Of a stretch of DNA of 64,000 bases, positions 27,442-35,981 are shown in pieces. The stretch's first letter is position 1. Each line of letters begins with the position of its first letter. The position numbers were made by a program, and so were the translations under genes. A model generated the notes under the pieces. It did not search any database. It saw nothing but the letters and a program-made list of their open reading frames with translations, and was not told where the DNA came from. The stretch is taken from positions 186,001-250,000 of the forward strand of contig NZ_QGTJ01000006.1 in the NCBI RefSeq assembly GCF_003182095.1, in the 5' to 3' direction. This DNA comes from Plasticicumulans acidivorans. GTDB taxonomy: Bacteria > Pseudomonadota > Gammaproteobacteria > Competibacterales > Competibacteraceae.

Positions 27442-28179
27442 ATGAGCACCACACCGACGATGGCCCGCAAGGAGCGTGAACGCGCCGCGCGCGAGGAGCT
27501 GATCCTTGAGCAGGCCCGGCGCATGCTCGCCGAAAGCGGCTACCTCGATCTCAACCTCGACGAGCTGGCCCGTCGCGTCGAGTACTCCAAGGGCACGCTC
27601 TACCAGCACTTCAGCTCGAAGGAAGACCTGGTGATGGCGATCGCGGTGCGCGGCCTGCAGGCGCGTGCCGGGTTGTTCGAGCGGGCGCTGGGGTTTCGCG
27701 GTGCCAATACGCGCGAGTGCGTGCAGGCGATCTCGGTTGCCGCCGGCCAGTTCTGCCACGCCTTTCCGGACTATTTCGAGGTCGAAACTCTGGTCAAGCT
27801 GTCGAGCTTTGCGCTGCGTGCCAGCGAGCTCCGCCGCAATCAGCTCGGCCTGGCGGTCGGGCGGGGGTTTCGCTGCGTGCAGGGCATCGTGCAGGCGGCG
27901 CTGCATCTGGGCGATCTGCCGGCGCACGCGCACCTGGCCCCGGAGCGCATCGCTTTCGCGCTGGCTTCGGTCAGTGTCGGCAGCGAGATCATGGGGCGGC
28001 TGCCGGAACTGCGCCTGCTTGCCGGCATCGACAACCTGGCGGCGGTGGTCCGGGAAAACCAGAGCCTGCTGCTCGACGGCTGTGGCTGGAAGCCGCTGCG
28101 CAGCGAATACGACATGGCCGCGGTGGACCGGCGCATCCGCGCCGAGGTGTTCCCGGAAGCCAGCTGGCTCGATGTCTAG
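27442..28179 (+). CDS. TetR-family transcriptional repressor
   Basis: A 245-residue repressor. The N-terminal helix-turn-helix is ILEQARRMLAESGYLDLNLDELARRVEYSKGTLYQHFSSKEDLVMAIAVRGLQ, a textbook TetR domain; the rest is the helical ligand-binding domain. The ATG at 27442 was chosen because the operator lies between it and the next upstream start. There is no good ribosome site and the predicted transcript begins at or beside the ATG, so a leaderless message is possible. Identical-type operators before this gene and before the following efflux lipoprotein gene indicate autoregulation and control of that gene. The inducer is unknown. Confidence 0.92.
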   Translation: MSTTPTMARKERERAAREELILEQARRMLAESGYLDLNLDELARRVEYSKGTLYQHFSSKEDLVMAIAVRGLQARAGLFERALGFRGANTRECVQAISVAAGQFCHAFPDYFEVETLVKLSSFALRASELRRNQLGLAVGRGFRCVQGIVQAALHLGDLPAHAHLAPERIAFALASVSVGSEIMGRLPELRLLAGIDNLAAVVRENQSLLLDGCGWKPLRSEYDMAAVDRRIRAEVFPEASWLDV

Positions 28180-28227
28180 AATCCAATGTCTGAAAAACGG
28201 GTCCGGAATGTCAGTGCATGTAAAAAA

Positions 28228-28244
28228 TTTGACTATTGGTCAAT
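28228..28244 (+). promoter_or_regulatory. Second TetR operator, upstream of the efflux lipoprotein gene
   Basis: TTTGACTATTGGTCAAT agrees with the operator at 27405-27421 at 12 of 17 positions and keeps both TTTGAC/GTCAA arms. It lies 200 bases before the lipoprotein gene; the rest of that 264-base gap is GC-rich with no other clear signal. Confidence 0.62.
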
Positions 28245-28443
28245 TCTGGACTTTGAGACATGACACCCCCGAGCGGTCGACTGCTCCACCCGGGTCGTTG
28301 AGCGGCGATACCCGCCGGTGCGTCGACACACGGGCGCGGCAGGCGATATACCGAAGCAAAAACGCTCACAGTTCCCGCAACCGTCCGGCCGGCGCGCCGA
28401 CGTGTTCAGCAAAGCCGCGCACGGCGGCTGAAGAGGCATGACC

Positions 28444-29874
28444 ATGCAGTCCACACACCTGTTTCCACGCCGCACGGCGGCCCTGCTGATCGCCCTGGCG
28501 GCGGCGGGCTGCAGCGTCGTCGGTCCCGATTTCGTCGCCCCCGAACCGCAGATGCCGGCCGCCTGGCATGAGCGCAGCGCGCAGACCGCGAGCAGCGATG
28601 CCGAACTCTCCGCCTGGTGGAAACGCTTCGGCGATCCGCAGCTCGACCGCCTGGTCAGCGAGGCGCTGGCTGCCAACCGCGAGCTGGCGGTCGCCGAAGC
28701 CCGCGTGCGCGAGGCGCGGGCGCTGCGTGACGTCGCCGCCGGTGGCGAGCAGCCCTCGGTCGGCCTCGGCGCCAGCGCCGTGCGCAGCGGCGAGAGCGGC
28801 AACACGCTGACCGGCCTCAACCTGCAGCGGGCCGGCGAGCACCTGACCAACGATCTCTACCGCGGCGGCGTCGATGCCAGCTGGGAGATCGACCTGTTCG
28901 GCGGCATCCGCCGCAATGTCGAGGCGGCACAGGCCGATGCCGCCGCCGCCGAGGCGGCGCGCGTCGCCACCCGCATCGCCGTCGCCGCCGATACCGCCGC
29001 CGCCTGGTTCGACCTGCGCGGCTACGCCAGCGAGCTGGCCGCCGTCGAGCGCAACCTCGGCTCGCAGCAGGCCACCGCGCGGCTGGTGCGCGACCGCCGC
29101 AGCGCCGGCCTCGCCGCCGATCTCGACGTTGCCCGCGCCGAGGCACAGGTGGCCTCGACCTCGGCGGCACTGCCGCCGCTGCGCGCCGCCGCGCGCCAGG
29201 CCGCCTACCGGCTCGACGTGCTGCGCGGGGTAACGCCGGGCAGCGATACCGAGGCGCTGCTGAAAGCCGCGCCGCTGGCCACGCCGAACTGGCCGACGCC
29301 GCCGGAAGGCGTGCCGGCCGAGCTGCTGCGCCGGCGCCCCGACATCCTGCGCGCCGAAGCCCAGCTGGCGGCGGCGACCGCGCGGGTCGGCGTCGCCGAA
29401 GCCGAGCTGTACCCGAAACTGACGCTGAGCGGCTCGCTCGGCCTGGCCTCGATCAGCACCGGCAATCTCAGCGATTACGCCTCGAAGACCTGGAGTTTCG
29501 GCCCGGCGCTGTCACTGCCGATCTTCGAGGGCGGGCGCCTGCGCAGCGCGGTCAAGGCGCGTGAGGCCGGCGTCGACGCCGCCCGCGCGAGCTACGAGCA
29601 GACCGTGCTCAGCGCCGTCGGCGAGGTCGAGACCGCCGCTGCGGCGCTGCGCGAGACGCAGGCCCGGCGCAGCGCGCTGCTGACCGCGCAGGAAGCCAAC
29701 CGCCGCGCGCTCGGCCATGCCAATGACCGCTACGGCGCCGGGCTGGCGAGCTTCCTCGACGTGCTCGATGCCCAGCGCACGCTGTTCCTCGCCGAGACCG
29801 AACTGGCGCGCGCCGACCGTGAAGTCGCTGCCGACCAGGTGCGCCTGCACAAAGCGCTCGGTCACGGCTGGTAG
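28444..29874 (+). CDS. NodT-family outer-membrane efflux lipoprotein
   Basis: A 476-residue TolC-like outer-membrane channel subunit. The signal peptide ends in a lipobox LAAAGCS, so the Cys is lipidated. Family landmarks: VGPDFVAPEPQMPAAW, LSAWWKRFGDPQLDRLVSEALAANRELAVAEARVREARA, YRGGVDASWEIDLFGGIRR, the PAELLRRRPDILRAEAQLAAATARVGVAEAELYPKLTLSGSLG repeat, and the matching C-terminal half. It should form the outer duct of a tripartite RND or MFS pump. No membrane-fusion or pump gene is adjacent, so it is an orphan that must join a pump from elsewhere. The ATG at 28444 has AGAGG at seven-base spacing; the ATG six bases upstream is too close. It is probably repressed by the TetR gene before it. 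Confidence 0.93.
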   Translation: MQSTHLFPRRTAALLIALAAAGCSVVGPDFVAPEPQMPAAWHERSAQTASSDAELSAWWKRFGDPQLDRLVSEALAANRELAVAEARVREARALRDVAAGGEQPSVGLGASAVRSGESGNTLTGLNLQRAGEHLTNDLYRGGVDASWEIDLFGGIRRNVEAAQADAAAAEAARVATRIAVAADTAAAWFDLRGYASELAAVERNLGSQQATARLVRDRRSAGLAADLDVARAEAQVASTSAALPPLRAAARQAAYRLDVLRGVTPGSDTEALLKAAPLATPNWPTPPEGVPAELLRRRPDILRAEAQLAAATARVGVAEAELYPKLTLSGSLGLASISTGNLSDYASKTWSFGPALSLPIFEGGRLRSAVKAREAGVDAARASYEQTVLSAVGEVETAAAALRETQARRSALLTAQEANRRALGHANDRYGAGLASFLDVLDAQRTLFLAETELARADREVAADQVRLHKALGHGW

Positions 29875-29907
29875 CGTCGGCGGGCGACGGGCAGACTGAA
29901 CTTAGCG

Positions 29908-29936
29908 ACCCATCGGCAGCCCAACTGCCGATGGGT
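29908..29936 (+). terminator. Hairpin after the efflux lipoprotein gene
   Basis: Perfect 12-base arms ACCCATCGGCAG and CTGCCGATGGGT with a five-base loop lie 33 bases beyond the stop. There is no T-run, so it is a terminator-like structure. Confidence 0.6.
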
Positions 29937-29979
29937 CCGCACGTTGACCGTCGCCCACATCCTGCCGAGAGAACCCTGA

Positions 29980-30570
29980 ATGAGTGTTGCCGTCGTCCGT
30001 TCGCGCGTTTCCCAGCTGCTCGAAGACTGCCTGCACGGACATACCGACGAACGCATCAGCCTCGGCGCCTTGCTCGACCGGCTCGGTTCGCGCTCGTTCG
30101 GCCTGTTGCTGCTGCTGTTCGCGCTGCCGAACCTGATCCCGCTGCCACCCGGCGTGTCCTCGTTGTTCGGACTGCCGCTGGTGCTGCTCGCCGCGCAGCT
30201 GGCCTGCGGTCGCGGCCAGCCGTGGCTGCCGCACTGGCTGCGCCGGCGCTCGCTCAACCGCGCCAGCTTCGAACGCATCGTGCACAAGGCGCTGCCGTGG
30301 TTGCGGCGCATCGAGAACCTGCTGTGCGAACGGCTGCGCTGGCTGACCGGCCCGTTTGCCGCGCGCCTGCTCGGTGCCTACTGCCTGCTGATGGCGCTGC
30401 TGGTGCTGATCCCGTTTCCCGGCTCGAACATGCTGCCCTCGGCGGTGATCGCGATGGTCGCGCTCGGCCTGCTCGAACGCGACGGCCTGCCGGTGATGCT
30501 CGGGCTGTTCTGCGGCGTCGCGGTGTTCGGCGTCATCCGTCTCGCCGTCGGCATGGTCGGTCTGGCCTGA
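29980..30570 (+). CDS. exoD: ExoD-family membrane protein
   Basis: A 196-residue inner-membrane protein of the ExoD family. SQLLEDCLHGHTDERISLGALLDRLGSRSFGLLLLLFALPNLIPLPPGVSSLFGLPLVLLAAQL is the family core, and LRWLTGPFAARLLGAYCLLMALLVLIPFPGSNMLPSAVIAMVALGLLERDGLPVM is the second hydrophobic half. ExoD was named from exopolysaccharide and alkali-tolerance defects in Sinorhizobium; the biochemical function is unknown. It stands alone between the efflux lipoprotein and a convergent amidohydrolase gene. Confidence 0.9.
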   Translation: MSVAVVRSRVSQLLEDCLHGHTDERISLGALLDRLGSRSFGLLLLLFALPNLIPLPPGVSSLFGLPLVLLAAQLACGRGQPWLPHWLRRRSLNRASFERIVHKALPWLRRIENLLCERLRWLTGPFAARLLGAYCLLMALLVLIPFPGSNMLPSAVIAMVALGLLERDGLPVMLGLFCGVAVFGVIRLAVGMVGLA

Positions 30571-30601
30571 AGCCGCCTCCGCGGCGGCCGGAGGCAAGGC
30601 T

Positions 30602-31585
30602 TCAGGAGGCGCCGCCCGCCGGGCCGGCGGCCTGTGAAATCGCCCGCGCGCGGGCCTTGCGCGAGGCGTTTTTCGCGTAGGACTTCTCGCCCATGCGCTG
30701 CGTCAGCAGCCAGATGAATGCCCACCACGGCATGCGTGCGGTCCAGCGGCCGAAGGCCCGCGGCACCCGCTCGCGGCGCTTGCGTTCGGGCCGGAGATGG
30801 ACCGTTGCCAGTACCACGCCGGCCTGCCCCGGGCCGAGCTGGCCGAGCAGCCTGCCGTCGCTGTCGGCGATGGCGCTGTAGCCGGGAAACTCAATGTCCT
30901 GCGCCGGGAAGCCGGCCGGCAGTGTCGTCTGCAGGCGACCGACCTTGTTGGCCATCAGCACCGGAATGCCCATCAGCTGCGCGGTCTGCGCCGTGCCGTC
31001 GCGCAGGGCGACGTTGAGCACATCGGCGTCGCGCTGGCGGATCGGGAAGCGGGCCTCGAAGGAGGCGCCGGAAAACGGCCGCAGGTAGAGATCGATGCCG
31101 GCCTGCTGCAGCTCGGTATAGCGTTCATAGAGCGCATTTTCAAAGCAGATGCCGACGCCGATGCGGCCGATCGGCGTATCGAACCAGTGCGGATCGCTGC
31201 CGCGCGTGAACAGATAGGCCTCGAAGGAGGCGGGCGGGCATTTGCGCACGCGGCCGAGCACCTCGCCCGCCGGGCCGGTGAGCACGAAGGTGTCGTAGAA
31301 GTCCTCGCCGTCGGCTTCGAGAAAGCTGGTGCCGAGATAGATGCCGAGGCGCCGCGACAGGGTTTTCATCCAGCGCAGCGACGGCCCGTCGAAGGGTTCG
31401 GCGCTGTCCCACAGCGCCTCGCTCAGCGTGTAGCCGCCCGGCGTCAGCTCGGGCAGCAGCACCAGGCGGGCGCCTTCGCGCGCGGCCTTGGTCACGAGGG
31501 CTCGCGCGGTGGCGAGATTGCCCGTGCGTGCGCCGGGCTGGCAGGCCAGTTGGATCGTGGCGACGGTCAGTGCATCCGTGTTCAT
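30602..31585 (-). CDS. Carbon-nitrogen hydrolase (nitrilase superfamily)
   Basis: A 327-residue cytoplasmic hydrolase. The start has VATIQLACQPGARTGNLATARALVTKAAREGARLVLLPELT with the catalytic Glu in PELT; the nucleophile Cys is in IGVGICFENALY, and a Lys sits in GRVRKCPPASFE. The amidohydrolase cleaves a C-N bond in an amide or nitrile; the actual substrate is unknown. The C-terminal ~60 residues (MPWWAFIWLLTQRMGEKSYAKNASRKARARAI) extend beyond the catalytic domain and are basic with a hydrophobic stretch, possibly membrane-attached. ATG 31585 opens MNTDALTVATIQ and is in the normal place for the family. Confidence 0.88.
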   Translation of the reverse strand: MNTDALTVATIQLACQPGARTGNLATARALVTKAAREGARLVLLPELTPGGYTLSEALWDSAEPFDGPSLRWMKTLSRRLGIYLGTSFLEADGEDFYDTFVLTGPAGEVLGRVRKCPPASFEAYLFTRGSDPHWFDTPIGRIGVGICFENALYERYTELQQAGIDLYLRPFSGASFEARFPIRQRDADVLNVALRDGTAQTAQLMGIPVLMANKVGRLQTTLPAGFPAQDIEFPGYSAIADSDGRLLGQLGPGQAGVVLATVHLRPERKRRERVPRAFGRWTARMPWWAFIWLLTQRMGEKSYAKNASRKARARAISQAAGPAGGAS

Positions 31586-31746
31586 GGGGCGTCCCTGCGG
31601 GTCGTTGCGTACGCTCTTCCATTGAAGGATGCGCACACCGCCAATGCCAGTGCATTGCAGCTGTCCAGCGCGGCGACTACCGTGCCGCCGGCCGCGGCGC
31701 CACCATGCGCATGTGGAATTTTCCCCGTTACCAGGAGCAGACGACC

Positions 31747-31797
31747 ATGACCCAGCCGAACCTGCCCGCGCGCTCCAGCGCCGGAGCGATGGCATGA
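31747..31797 (+). CDS. 16-residue upstream ORF coupled to the thioesterase gene
   Basis: ATG at 31747 is preceded by AGGAG at good spacing and opens a 16-codon frame (MTQPNLPARSSAGAMA) whose stop overlaps the next ATG as ATGA. Such a leader could couple translation of the thioesterase. It is too short to judge by composition and could be incidental. Confidence 0.4.
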   Translation: MTQPNLPARSSAGAMA

Positions 31798-32195
31798 GCG
31801 CCACCGATTTCTACCCGGATGACCGTCAGCCGACGGTGCGCGTGGTGGCGATGCCGGAGTTCACCAACGCCACCGGCAACATCTTCGGCGGCTGGATCAT
31901 GGCGCAGATGGATCTGGCCGGTTCGATCATCGCCGTCGAGCGTGCCGACGGCCCGGTGGCGACGGTCGCCGTGCAGTCGATGGCGTTCCACGCACCGGTG
32001 CACGTCGGCGACCTGCTCAGCTGCTATGCCGAGATCGAGCGCAGCGGCCGCACCTCGGTGACGGTGCGCATCGACGTCCATGTGCGCCGCCACCAGCGCA
32101 GCGCCACGCCGCCGAGCGAAAAGGTCACCGAAGCAGTGATCACCTACGTCAAGGTCGACCCCGAGGGCCGGCCGTCGCCGCTGCCGCAGCCCTGA
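31794..32195 (+). CDS. Acyl-CoA thioesterase (YciA/BFIT type hot-dog fold)
   Basis: A 133-residue single hot-dog domain enzyme that hydrolyses acyl-CoA to free acid and CoA in the cytoplasm. The motif RVVAMPEFTNATGNIFGGWIMAQMDLAGSIIA contains the conserved N/GNIFGGW and the catalytic Asp in QMDLAG, and VAVQSMAFHAPVHVGDLLSCYAEIERSGRTSVTVRIDV follows, as in E. coli YciA. The size (about 130) is that of a YciA-type monomer, which forms hexamers. GGAG precedes the ATG, and a 16-codon reading frame overlaps it. It converges on the SulP gene with stop codons only six bases apart. Confidence 0.92.
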   Translation: MSATDFYPDDRQPTVRVVAMPEFTNATGNIFGGWIMAQMDLAGSIIAVERADGPVATVAVQSMAFHAPVHVGDLLSCYAEIERSGRTSVTVRIDVHVRRHQRSATPPSEKVTEAVITYVKVDPEGRPSPLPQP

Positions 32196-32205
32196 GCCGG
32201 CTCAG
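32192..32205. other. Palindrome spanning convergent stop codons
   Basis: CTGAGCCGGCTCAG is a perfect 14-base palindrome containing the TGA stop of the thioesterase on one strand and that of SulP on the other. It is a compact convergent end and may be a weak terminator for both. Confidence 0.4.
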
Positions 32206-33923
32206 TCCTCCAGCTTCGGTGCACTGAGCGGCGCGGTTTCGCGCTGGTAGGCCTTCAGTGCCTGGCGCAGCGTCGGGAACAGATTGGCGTCGAGCTCCGG
32301 CGTGCGCAGGCCGCGCGCATCGACCCAGTCGAGGATCTCGGCGCGGCGCCCGGCCAGCACCAGGCGCACGCCGCGCGCGTTGAGCGTGCGCCGCAGCGCG
32401 CGCAGCGCGAACAGGCCGGTGACGTCCATCTGGCTGATCGGGATGGCGTCGATGATGAACCACTGCAGCGGCGGCCCGGCCGCCTCGGCGGCGCGCAGCG
32501 CGCGCTGGCGGAACCAGCCGGCGTTGAAAAAGGTGAGCGGGCTGTCGAAGCGGAACATCACCAGCCCCGGAAAGGTGCGCGCGCCGGCGTGGCGCTCGAT
32601 CGAATGCAGGCCGGGCAGGCCGTCGACCTCGCCGAGCACTTCGTCGCGCGGCCGCGCCACCATGTGGATGAAGCGCAGCAGCGCCAGCACCACGGCGATC
32701 AGGATCGCGTCGATCGCGCCGACGGCGACCACGCCGAGCGTGGTCAGCAGCGACAGACCGAACTCCAGGCGGTCGAGCCGCCACAGCTCGCGCAGGCCGT
32801 GCAGATCGAGCAGCGACAGCGAGGCCTTGATCAGCACCGCGCCGAGCGCGGCGACCGGCACATAGGCCAGCGGCTCGGTGAAGAACAGCAGCACCACGGC
32901 GATGCAGGCGGCGGCGAACACGCCGGTCAGCTGCGAGCGCCCGCCGGCGGCATCGGCCATCGCCGTGCGCGAATCAGCGCCGCTGATGGCGAAGCTCTGC
33001 GACAGCGCCGCGGCGATGTTGGCGGCGCCGAGCGCGGCGAATTCGCGATCGACGTCGATCTCATAATGGTTGCGCGCGGCGAAGCTGCGCGCCGTCAGCA
33101 TCGCGCTGGAAAAACTCACCAGAGCCACGCCGGCGGCGGCACCGAACAGCTCCTCCAGCAGGTCCGGCGAGAAGCTCGGCCAGTGCAGCGCCGGCAGGCC
33201 CCCCGGCACCCGGCCGAGCACCGCCACGCCGTGCGCGTCGAGCTGGAAGCCGGCGACCAGCGCGGCGGCGACCACGGTCGCCAGCAGCGCCGCCGGCACC
33301 CGCGGCAGCCAGCGCGGCCCGAGCCAGAGCACGGCGAAGCAGGCACAGCCGACGGCCAGCGTCGGCAGATGGGTGTGTTCGAGCTTGCCGGCGAATTCGA
33401 GCAGGCGCGGCACGATGCCGCCTGAGTCGATGCTGAAGCCGAACACCTTGCCGATCTGCCCGAGCAGGATGCTCAGCGAGATGCCGTTGAGAAAGCCGAT
33501 CAGGATCGGCTGCGAGAGAAAATCGGCGAGCGCGCCGAGGCGCAGGAAGCTCGCGCCGATACAGAACACGCCGGCGATGAAGGCCAGCGTGATCGACAGC
33601 GACAGGTAGACCTCGGCATTGCCGCCGGCGAGCGGCGTGATCGCCGCGGCGATCATCGCGCAGGTCGCCGCATCGGGGCCGACGATCAGCTGGCGCGAGG
33701 TGCCGAACAGCGCATAGGCCAGCAGCGGCAGGATGCTGGCGTACAGGCCGTAGATCGGCTCGAAGCCGGCGAGCTGGGCGTAGGCGACGCCGACCGGCAA
33801 CGCCACCGCCGCCACCGAGACGCCGGCGGCAAGGTCGTGCGGCAGATCGCTCGGGCGGTAGCGGCTCAGCGCGGCGAGGCCGGGCGCGAAGCGGGCGAGG
33901 CGGGCGCGGAGGGCTGGGTTCAA
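32202..33923 (-). CDS. SulP-family inorganic anion transporter with STAS domain
   Basis: A 573-residue transporter of the SLC26/SulP family. Residues 1-420 hold some 12-14 membrane segments, with DLPHDLAAGVSVAAVALPVGVAYAQLAGFEPIYGLYASILPLLAYALFGTSRQLIVGP as the conserved sulfate-transporter motif. Then comes SFAISGADSRTAMADAAGGRSQLTGVFAA. The C-terminal STAS domain (about 440-560) includes MFRFDSPLTFFNAGWFR and QWFIIDAIPISQMDVTGLFALRAL. It should carry sulfate, bicarbonate or another anion. The initiation codon is probably TTG at 33923, with GGAG eight bases before; no ATG lies nearby and the N-terminus fits this start. It lies directly after the eCIS cargo genes with an 80-base gap. Confidence 0.9.
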   Translation of the reverse strand: MNPALRARLARFAPGLAALSRYRPSDLPHDLAAGVSVAAVALPVGVAYAQLAGFEPIYGLYASILPLLAYALFGTSRQLIVGPDAATCAMIAAAITPLAGGNAEVYLSLSITLAFIAGVFCIGASFLRLGALADFLSQPILIGFLNGISLSILLGQIGKVFGFSIDSGGIVPRLLEFAGKLEHTHLPTLAVGCACFAVLWLGPRWLPRVPAALLATVVAAALVAGFQLDAHGVAVLGRVPGGLPALHWPSFSPDLLEELFGAAAGVALVSFSSAMLTARSFAARNHYEIDVDREFAALGAANIAAALSQSFAISGADSRTAMADAAGGRSQLTGVFAAACIAVVLLFFTEPLAYVPVAALGAVLIKASLSLLDLHGLRELWRLDRLEFGLSLLTTLGVVAVGAIDAILIAVVLALLRFIHMVARPRDEVLGEVDGLPGLHSIERHAGARTFPGLVMFRFDSPLTFFNAGWFRQRALRAAEAAGPPLQWFIIDAIPISQMDVTGLFALRALRRTLNARGVRLVLAGRRAEILDWVDARGLRTPELDANLFPTLRQALKAYQRETAPLSAPKLED

Positions 33924-34003
33924 GATCGGGCTCCTCGGAACCGGCACGGGCGGCGCCGGCGCACGGCCCGTCGTGGATGGTAGACGATGTATATACGAAA
34001 GCC

Positions 34004-35965
34004 TTAGCGTCGTCCTGCCAGCCAGCCGAAATCGGTCTGCAGCGTGTAGGTAAAACCGGCGTAGATGCCGACCGGTGTGTCGGTCAGCGGCAGGCGCACG
34101 CTGCCGGCGATGTCGGCATGGCTGCCTTTGGGCTCGTCGATGAACTGCGGCGCGACGCCGACCGACAGCGTCTGCGCCAGCCCCGGGCGCAGCAGCGCGC
34201 CGCTGGCGCCGAGGCCGTAGAGCGTCTCGCCGAAGCCGTATTCGCGGTACGGCCCGAACCAGCGCGCCGCCTCCGGGCGCTCGTCGACCGGCGCGATGAT
34301 CAGCCGCGTCAGGCCGAGCGCACCGGCCTCGGCCCGCAAGCCGCCGCCGAGGCTGTAACGCAAGCGCCCGCCGCCGACGCCGACCGGCGTCAGCGCCGTG
34401 CCTTCGCCGCTGAGCACGCCATCGCGCAGCGTGAAGTCGGCCTGCAGGCGGCCGCCGGGCAGTCCGGCGAGCGTCAGCCGGCCGCGCAGGCCGGCGCTGC
34501 CTTCGCCCTGCGCCAGCAGCTGGCGGAAGAAGTCGCCCTGCAGGTCGGCAAAGCGCAGGCTCGACGGCAGCGGTGCCGACAGCTGGCCGTGGCCGCTGAG
34601 ATCGAGCGAGAGCAGGCCGCCGAAGGCGCTCGCCGTCAGCTCGGGCCGCAGGCTCAGGCTGAAGCGGCCGGTGTCCTGCCTCAGGCTGACGCTGAGCGGG
34701 ATGTTGCCGAGCACGTCGAGCGGGATCGTCGTCGGCTCCGCACCGGGGGCTGGCGTGCCCAGCGTCAGCGGCAGGCTGAGCGCGCCGCGGATGCGCGTCA
34801 GCTCGTTGAGCGCGATGCCGCGCACGCGCAGCGCCAGAAAGTCGCGCAGCTGCGCGCGCAGCGCCGTCCACACCGCGCTGACGCCACCGCCGCCCGGCAG
34901 CTGCAGCGGGCCGAGGCTGGCGCTGAGGTCCTCGGCGAGCGCCAGATCGATGCGCAGCGCACCGCTCGGCCGGCCGATGCCGAGCGGGCCTACGCTGCCC
35001 AGCGTGCCGGTGGCCGGCGCCGTCGTCGGCGTGCCGGTGTTGAGCTGCAGCGGCACGTTGAGATGACCGCCGCCAAGCACCGTGAGATCGGCGAACCAGG
35101 CGTGGCTACCCGGCGTGTCCTCATGGAAGCTGACGAACAGGCACAGCGCGCCGCCACCGCCGCCGGGTGCCAGCGGCGTGCCGATCTGTGCCGAGATGTC
35201 GGCGCTGACCTGCATGCCGCCGAGCAGGCCGGCCAGGCCGCCGGCCGCAGCGCCGCCGGCCAGATCCTGCTGCAGTGCGCGCGGCAGGTGGATCAGCAGG
35301 TCGAAGTCGCCACCGAGGTCGGCTGACAGCGCCGCAGCGACCGGTACGCGGCCGAGGTCGAGGTGCGCGCGGGCGCGCAGCCGCGAATCGCCGGCCGGCA
35401 GCACGCGCGCGGCGAGCGCCGCATCGCAGTCGCGGGCGATGCGCCGGCCGGCCCCCGGCTGCAGCGCATGCGCCAGTTCATGGGCGAGCAGACGGCGGCC
35501 GGCGGCGCTGTGCGGCGCGTAGCGGCCGGCACCGAACACCAGGTGCGGGCCGAGCGCATAGGCGCGCGCGGCGAAGCCCGCAGCGGCCTGTGCCGCGGCG
35601 GCATCGCGATGCACGCGGATCGCGCCGAGATCGGTGCCGAAGCGCGCCTGCAGGTCCTGGCGCAGCGCCGGTGCGAGCGCCTCGCCGCCGCTCGGGACGG
35701 CGGCCGCGAGCGCCGTGTCGATGCCCGGCGTGAGCACGGCCGGTGGCGGCAGCGCGCCGCTGAGCGCCAGCGCCGCATGGCGCTCGGCGGCGCGCTCGCT
35801 GGCATCGCCGGGCGTGCTCAGGGCCGCCTGGCAGCGCGGACAGCCACCGCCGCAGGCGCAGCGCGCGGTGGCTGGTCGCGTCCGCGCCGCGGCGGCCTGG
35901 GGCGCGGCGGCTTGTGCTGCGCGCGGGCGCGGGCTGGTCGAGCGGTGGCGGCGGGCGAGGCTCAT
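34004..35965 (-). CDS. eCIS candidate cargo C: DUF4157 protein with long beta-rich C-terminus
   Basis: A 653-residue protein. An Ala/Arg/Pro-rich, probably disordered N-terminus contains CACGGGCPRC (Cys36, 38, 42 and 45). A DUF4157 domain follows: LRQDLQARFGTDLGAIRVHRDAAAAQAAAGFAARAYALGPHLVFGAGRYAPHSAAGRRLLAHELAHALQ with the HELAH zinc motif at 162-166. DUF4157 marks many proteins encoded at contractile-injection loci. The remaining ~450 residues are Gly/Leu-rich with alternating beta-strand-like patterns (GGRLRYSLGGGLRAEAGALGLTRL; TLQTDFGWLAGRR at the end), reminiscent of an outer-membrane barrel, but I know no family. ATG 35965 has GGAG at seven-base spacing. It is the last gene of the eCIS operon. 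Delivery by the particle is inferred. Confidence 0.72.
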   Translation of the reverse strand: MSLARRHRSTSPRPRAAQAAAPQAAAARTRPATARCACGGGCPRCQAALSTPGDASERAAERHAALALSGALPPPAVLTPGIDTALAAAVPSGGEALAPALRQDLQARFGTDLGAIRVHRDAAAAQAAAGFAARAYALGPHLVFGAGRYAPHSAAGRRLLAHELAHALQPGAGRRIARDCDAALAARVLPAGDSRLRARAHLDLGRVPVAAALSADLGGDFDLLIHLPRALQQDLAGGAAAGGLAGLLGGMQVSADISAQIGTPLAPGGGGGALCLFVSFHEDTPGSHAWFADLTVLGGGHLNVPLQLNTGTPTTAPATGTLGSVGPLGIGRPSGALRIDLALAEDLSASLGPLQLPGGGGVSAVWTALRAQLRDFLALRVRGIALNELTRIRGALSLPLTLGTPAPGAEPTTIPLDVLGNIPLSVSLRQDTGRFSLSLRPELTASAFGGLLSLDLSGHGQLSAPLPSSLRFADLQGDFFRQLLAQGEGSAGLRGRLTLAGLPGGRLQADFTLRDGVLSGEGTALTPVGVGGGRLRYSLGGGLRAEAGALGLTRLIIAPVDERPEAARWFGPYREYGFGETLYGLGASGALLRPGLAQTLSVGVAPQFIDEPKGSHADIAGSVRLPLTDTPVGIYAGFTYTLQTDFGWLAGRR

Positions 35966-35981
35966 CGGCATGCTCCGGCGT

